Shown piece by piece: positions 20,285 through 22,253 of a stretch of DNA of 22,253 nt. The translations under genes were made by a program, and so were the position numbers. The notes below the pieces were generated by a model. It had not been told where the DNA came from. It ran no database searches and saw only the letters and a list, made by a program, of their open reading frames with translations. Within the stretch, counting starts at the first letter, position 1; every line of letters begins with the position of its first letter. The DNA is from a virus: positions 1 through 22,253 of IMG/VR virus record IMGVR_UViG_3300038441_000923; one strand, written 5' to 3'.

Positions 20285-21013
20285 TTACGAGCAACGGATG
20301 TTCGGGTTCTCGAGAACGATCTCGAGGTCGAAGAACAGCTCGGTCTTGATGCTGGACGGCATGCTGATGGACAGCAGGGCGCGCTCGGGATCTACCTTCA
20401 GATAAACGTCCTGCACACCTGGGATGCTCAGGGAGTAGTTCTGAGTAAGCTGACCTTCGACACGCTTGGTAGCACTGAGGTCGTGCGACAGCTTGATGCC
20501 GTCAGCAGTGCGGACGTTACTGATGCGAATCTCGCCGACAGCGTCGGAGAGGTCCAGCATACTGGTATCGCCCAGGCCGAATACGTTGAACTTACCATCT
20601 ACCAGCGGCAGATCTTTGGCTATCAGGCGGCGCTCGGTAGCGCTGGCGATGCGACGACCCAAGACGCGAGAATACTTGTCCATGGCCTCGCCTTGGTGGC
20701 GCATCATGCCGATCTCGAAGTCGCTCAGACCTTCCGGCTTACCGCCGCCATTATCGACCTTGTGGAGGAATCCAGCCAGGCCATTGAAACGGAAGATCAG
20801 CTGAGCCTGCTCGATGATCATGCGCTGGACGTGTGGCGCTTTGGAGTCGAGATGACCCAACGGCAGATGGTTTTTCAGGAACTCTTCTTCGGATTGCCAG
20901 GTAACGTTGCCGGCTTCGTCTTTGACGTTATAACCAGACTTACCTTCTTCGCCGGAATCGGACTTCCAGGCCAGGACGGTAACGTTCTTGTTCACCAGAT
21001 AGTTTTGAGTCAT
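20285..21013 (-). CDS. Phage protein with possible helical-hairpin domain (242 aa)
   Basis: ATG at 21011-21013; the SD is weak (AGAGAT). Residues 1-45 are beta-rich (MTQNYLVNKNVTVLAWKSDS...). Residues about 60-120 contain VQRMIIEQAQL...KYSRVLGRRI with a G/P-containing turn, resembling a two-helix domain widespread in phages (the crAss001_48-type pattern: ...RV..E...L......F ... M..Y..vL..RI). The last 110 residues are a beta-rich domain ending VLENPNIRCS. The family match is from memory. The gene is embedded in the tRNA-like array, between elements at 21046 and 20277, so it shares their transcript. Confidence 0.75.
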   Translation of the reverse strand: MTQNYLVNKNVTVLAWKSDSGEEGKSGYNVKDEAGNVTWQSEEEFLKNHLPLGHLDSKAPHVQRMIIEQAQLIFRFNGLAGFLHKVDNGGGKPEGLSDFEIGMMRHQGEAMDKYSRVLGRRIASATERRLIAKDLPLVDGKFNVFGLGDTSMLDLSDAVGEIRISNVRTADGIKLSHDLSATKRVEGQLTQNYSLSIPGVQDVYLKVDPERALLSISMPSSIKTELFFDLEIVLENPNIRCS

Positions 21014-21045
21014 GAAAGATCTCTGCGGGTGGTTGGGGATGAATA

Positions 21046-21132
21046 GGGCGTTCCTCGTGGATTGGAACCACGGACCTTCGGCAAGTCGTTAAGCTACGGG
21101 GCCGATGCTCTACCATACTGAGCTAAGGAACG
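21046..21132 (-). tRNA. tRNA-like element with 18-nt anticodon loop
   Basis: Acceptor CGTTCCT/AGGAACG, D arm GCTC-AGTATGGTA-GAGC, anticodon stem TCGGC/GCCGA, variable loop AGGTC and T arm CGTGG-TTCCAAT-CCACG are all perfect, ending CCC. The loop between the anticodon-stem strands is 18 nt (21083-21100) instead of 7, so no anticodon can be read. The loop starts CCCGTAG and ends ACGACTT. A class II tRNA with a long variable arm does not fit, because no 17-nt anticodon arm can be drawn. The spacer to the next element is only 6 nt. Confidence 0.75.
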
Positions 21133-21138
21133 AGAATA

Positions 21139-21248
21139 GGGACTTCTTCGAAGAATCGAACTTCGGACCTCCACCAGGTCTGGTGAACCCGCCCATTTAA
21201 GGGACCGGGGGTTCGGGGGTGGCGCTCTGCCAACTGAGCTAAAGAAGT
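21139..21248 (-). tRNA. tRNA-like element with 42-nt hairpin insert in the anticodon arm
   Basis: A perfect tRNA frame: acceptor ACTTCTT/AAGAAGT, D arm GCTC-...-GAGC, anticodon stem CCACC/GGTGG, variable loop AGGTC and T arm CGAAG-TTCGATT-CTTCG, ending CCC then TATTC. The anticodon loop is replaced by 42 nt (21176-21217) that form an extended arm: a 6-bp stem GAACCC/GGGTTC enclosing CCC-TTAAAT-GGG, with a single-stranded ACCAGACCT on the 3' side. There is no anticodon. The insert is too short for a group I or II intron. Confidence 0.75.
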
Positions 21249-21266
21249 ATAGAGGTGTTGCGAATA

Positions 21267-21342
21267 GGGAGCGCTGACTAGAATCGAACTAGTGACCTAC
21301 GCCAAGTTGGCCTTATGCTCTAACCAACTGAGCTAATGGGCC
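21267..21342 (-). tRNA. Half-swapped tRNA-like segment E (partner of 21349-21421)
   Basis: The D half begins GGCCCAT-TA-GCTC...GAGC-A-TAAGG; the T half is GGCGT-AGGTC-ACTAG-TTCGATT-CTAGT-CAGCGCT ending CCC. Its own acceptor strands (GGCCCAT and CAGCGCT) cannot pair, nor can its anticodon-stem strands (TAAGG and GGCGT). Each strand pairs perfectly with the neighbouring segment instead: GGCCCAT with ATGGGCC, TAAGG with CCTTA, CAGCGCT with AGCGCTG, GGCGT with ACGCC. Read together with 21349-21421, two complete tRNA bodies result, joined through their anticodon stems. Confidence 0.75.
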
Positions 21343-21348
21343 TCGGTG

Positions 21349-21421
21349 GGTGGCCCATGCCGGATTTGAACCGGCGACCTTAAGGGAGGGGCGTCGCTCT
21401 ACCAAACTGAGCTACAGCGCT
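21349..21421 (-). tRNA. Half-swapped tRNA-like segment F (partner of 21267-21342)
   Basis: The D half is AGCGCTG-TA-GCTC...GAGC-G-ACGCC; the T half is CCTTA-AGGTC-GCCGG-TTCAAAT-CCGGC-ATGGGCC ending ACC. The two anticodon-stem strands are only 4 nt apart (CCTC) and cannot pair with each other, and the acceptor strands do not match. Both match segment E as described there. In the joint fold the second tRNA (GGCCCAT...ATGGGCC) is in permuted order, 3' half before 5' half, with its acceptor stem closed by a 9-nt linker (21343-21351). Confidence 0.75.
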
Positions 21422-21444
21422 ATTGAAACGGGTACAGCTAAATA

Positions 21445-21516
21445 GGTAACTCTGGGAGGGACTCGAACCCCCGACCTTCCTCACGTTTGTGCGTCTACCA
21501 ATTCCGCCATTGGCCG
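21445..21516 (-). tRNA. Half-swapped tRNA-like segment G (partner of 21521-21588)
   Basis: The D half is CGGCCAA-TG-GCGGAATTGGTAGACGC-A-CAAAC, with a Leu-type D arm. The T half is GAGGA-AGGTC-GGGGG-TTCGAGT-CCCTC-C-CAGAGTT ending ACC and CCTATT. Its own acceptor strands do not pair. CGGCCAA pairs perfectly with TTGGCCG, and CAGAGTT with AACTCTG, of segment H; GAGGA pairs with TCCTC, and CAAAC pairs at 4 of 5 positions with GTTTA. Only GT separates the two anticodon strands, so there is no anticodon. One extra C lies between the T arm and the acceptor. Confidence 0.7.
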
Positions 21517-21520
21517 ATAG

Positions 21521-21588
21521 TGCCGGCCAAGCAGGACTCGAACCTGCAATCGTAAACGAGGACACTCTACCAGCTGAGCTACAGAGTT
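21521..21588 (-). tRNA. Half-swapped tRNA-like segment H (partner of 21445-21516)
   Basis: The D half is AACTCTG-TA-GCTC-AGCTGGTA-GAGT-G-TCCTC and the T half is GTTTA-CGATT-GCAGG-TTCGAGT-CCTGC-TTGGCCG. The two anticodon-stem strands abut with no nucleotide between them. The acceptor strands AACTCTG and TTGGCCG do not pair, but each pairs perfectly with segment G. The linker to G is 7 nt (GCACTAT), which closes the second acceptor stem as a hairpin loop. Confidence 0.7.
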
Positions 21589-21595
21589 ATTGCTA

Positions 21596-21728
21596 GGGAG
21601 TTCCAGCTGGAATCGAACCAGCGACAACCGCCACGTTGGTGCCTGACCTTTGGCATGCCCGGGTTAGGGGCCGTCCCGACGCTGGGACGGGTCTAAGGCG
21701 GTACTCTACCAGACTGAGTTATGGAACT
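21596..21728 (-). tRNA. tRNA-like element with 64-nt structured insert in the anticodon arm
   Basis: The tRNA frame is perfect: acceptor AGTTCCA/TGGAACT, D arm ACTC-...-GAGT, anticodon stem CCGCC/GGCGG, variable loop TTGTC and T arm GCTGG-TTCGATT-CCAGC, ending CCC. Between the anticodon-stem strands are 64 nt (21633-21696). They can fold into a 7-bp hairpin CCGTCCC/GGGACGG flanked by TTAG/CTAA, and a second hairpin TGCC-AAAGGTCA-GGCA that resembles a D arm. The segment before the 3' anticodon strand reads CCAACGT. No anticodon is assignable. Confidence 0.75.
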
Positions 21729-21734
21729 ACAAAA

Positions 21735-21808
21735 TGGGGTGAAGCCGGGAATCGAACCCTGGTCTCACGGTTCACAGCCGTGCGCTCTACCACTGAGCTA
21801 GCAACACC
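21735..21808 (-). tRNA. tRNA-His (GTG)
   Basis: A normal 7-nt anticodon loop CTGTGAA on a perfect CACGG/CCGTG stem (anticodon at 21773-21775), D arm GCTC-AGTGGTA-GAGC and T loop TTCGATT. An extra 5' G opposite C73, the His identity element, and an encoded CCA are present. The acceptor stem is imperfect: two T-T mismatches and about one nucleotide short between T arm and CCA. It may be a weak or decaying gene despite its correct identity features. Confidence 0.8.
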
Positions 21809-21826
21809 AGAAACTCGGAATAAGCG

Positions 21827-22181
21827 CCTGGGGAGGACATTCCCCAGGTCTTGTCACTACTTACCCTAGTGACCAAGGTGCCTTCATATCGCTTCAGGCA
21901 GAATAGCGCGGTGCATGCTAGTGTCTGACCAGGCATGAACATTGCTCGACGTGTGCGGTGCCGTGCTTCCCTGCTAACTCAAAGCCAACAGACTGGCTCC
22001 TCGTCGTCGTGGGGTAAATGTAGCTACAGAGCTCACGTACAGCGGTGGCACCTAGGGCAAGGTGGGCACATGAGCTAGGATCTTAACTAGGCCCGAGGAG
22101 GCTAGCGTCAGATAAGGGCGATCCTCCTGACGTCATGCGTCAAGTTAAGCGGCGGCGCAGTGCGCTGCGATGCAAGGATCG
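21827..22181 (-). ncRNA. Candidate structured non-coding RNA between tRNA-Asn and tRNA-His
   Basis: About 375 nt (21809-22184) separate the two ordinary tRNAs, with no credible ORF. Many inverted repeats are visible: CCTGGGGA/TCCCCAGG (21827-21848), GTCACTA/TAGTGAC with a 7-nt loop (21853-21873), AGCCA/TGGCT (about 21983-21998), a 9-bp stem 22030-22038/22068-22076 enclosing CACCT/AGGTG, and a 7-bp stem 22119-22125/22175-22181. A further 7-bp pair, 22082-22088/22143-22149, interleaves with the last, so it is a pseudoknot or an alternative state. Large structured RNAs are known next to phage tRNAs (for example GOLLD and ROOL), but I cannot match this to either. Confidence 0.5.
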
Positions 22182-22184
22182 TAT

Positions 22185-22253
22185 TGGCTCCGAGACCTGG
22201 ATTCGAACCAGGGACCAACAAGTTAACAGCCTGCTGCTCTACCGACTGAGCTA
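22185..22253 (-). tRNA. tRNA-Asn (GTT), 5' end outside window
   Basis: D arm GCTC-AGTCGGTA-GAGC, anticodon loop CTGTTAA (anticodon GTT at 22225-22227) on a GCAGG/CTTGT stem with G-T pairs, variable loop TGGTC, T arm CCTGG-TTCGAAT-CCAGG, acceptor 3' strand TCTCGGA, discriminator G and an encoded CCA. The 5' acceptor strand lies beyond the right edge. This is an ordinary tRNA, useful as an in-window control for the aberrant ones. Confidence 0.93.

Noticed and set aside
20189-21696. Group I or group II introns in the tRNA anticodon loops
   Set aside because: The inserts are 18-64 nt, far below the size of a catalytic intron core, and no intron core motifs are seen. The fused pairs contain complete tRNA arms instead.
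21046-21728. Class II tRNAs (Leu, Ser, Tyr) with long variable arms
   Set aside because: No 17-nt anticodon arm can be drawn after the D arm. The extra sequence lies between the anticodon-stem strands, and a normal 5-nt variable loop is present in each.
21827-21873. Two strong hairpins as rho-independent terminators
   Set aside because: The hairpins CCTGGGGA/TCCCCAGG and GTCACTA/TAGTGAC lack a U-tract on either strand, and the minus-strand transcript must continue into tRNA-His. They are treated as part of the structured RNA.
1-22253. CRISPR array, insertion sequence or integrase-type attachment site
   Set aside because: No regularly spaced direct repeats, transposase gene or paired terminal inverted repeats were seen. 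The repeats present are arms of RNA hairpins.

Overview
The window looks like part of a large tailed-phage genome. Genes are dense, small and mostly of unknown function. All recognised genes lie on the minus strand, with strong Shine-Dalgarno (SD) sites, frequent ATGA or TAATG stop/start overlaps and a tRNA array. The moderate GC content and the gene types (lambda-type phosphatase, AAA+ ATPase, DHH phosphoesterase, Ntn-hydrolase-like protein) suggest a large myovirus of a gammaproteobacterium, perhaps Pseudomonas. No capsid, tail or polymerase gene is present, so this is inference. Transcription runs right to left.

Transcription order is the reverse of the coordinates. 22253-19798 is an RNA-rich region: ordinary tRNA-Asn and tRNA-His genes, about 355 nt of hairpin-rich non-coding sequence, and a packed series of tRNA-like elements. 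Two small protein genes (20285-21013 and 19931-20134) lie inside the series. The tRNA-like elements keep normal acceptor, D and T arms but lack a normal anticodon loop. In two places adjacent tRNA bodies have reciprocally swapped 3' halves. A tetraloop terminator (19772-19789) closes the region.

19710-14430 carries a DUF488-like protein, a P-loop-like protein with Arg in place of the Walker A Lys, an HslV/proteasome-like Ntn hydrolase, a DHH phosphoesterase, an AAA+ ATPase and a possible DUF2591-type protein. 14322-9739 is an accessory block of short, overlapping genes, rich in exported or membrane-anchored products. It includes a complete periplasmic TAXI-type solute-binding protein with a signal peptide. 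9728-5546 and 5490-1 hold mostly unknown phage proteins, a lambda-type Ser/Thr protein phosphatase, and several one-pass or two-pass membrane proteins. A roughly 310-nt non-coding gap (1049-1361) contains a long-range inverted repeat.

Five transcription units end at rho-independent terminators with GNRA or UUCG tetraloops. A CACATT motif recurs 33-48 nt upstream of four genes that head transcription blocks. A CCGCAAA-type leader recurs just upstream of the SD of several genes. The most unusual content is the anticodon-less and half-swapped tRNA-like array at 20152-21728.
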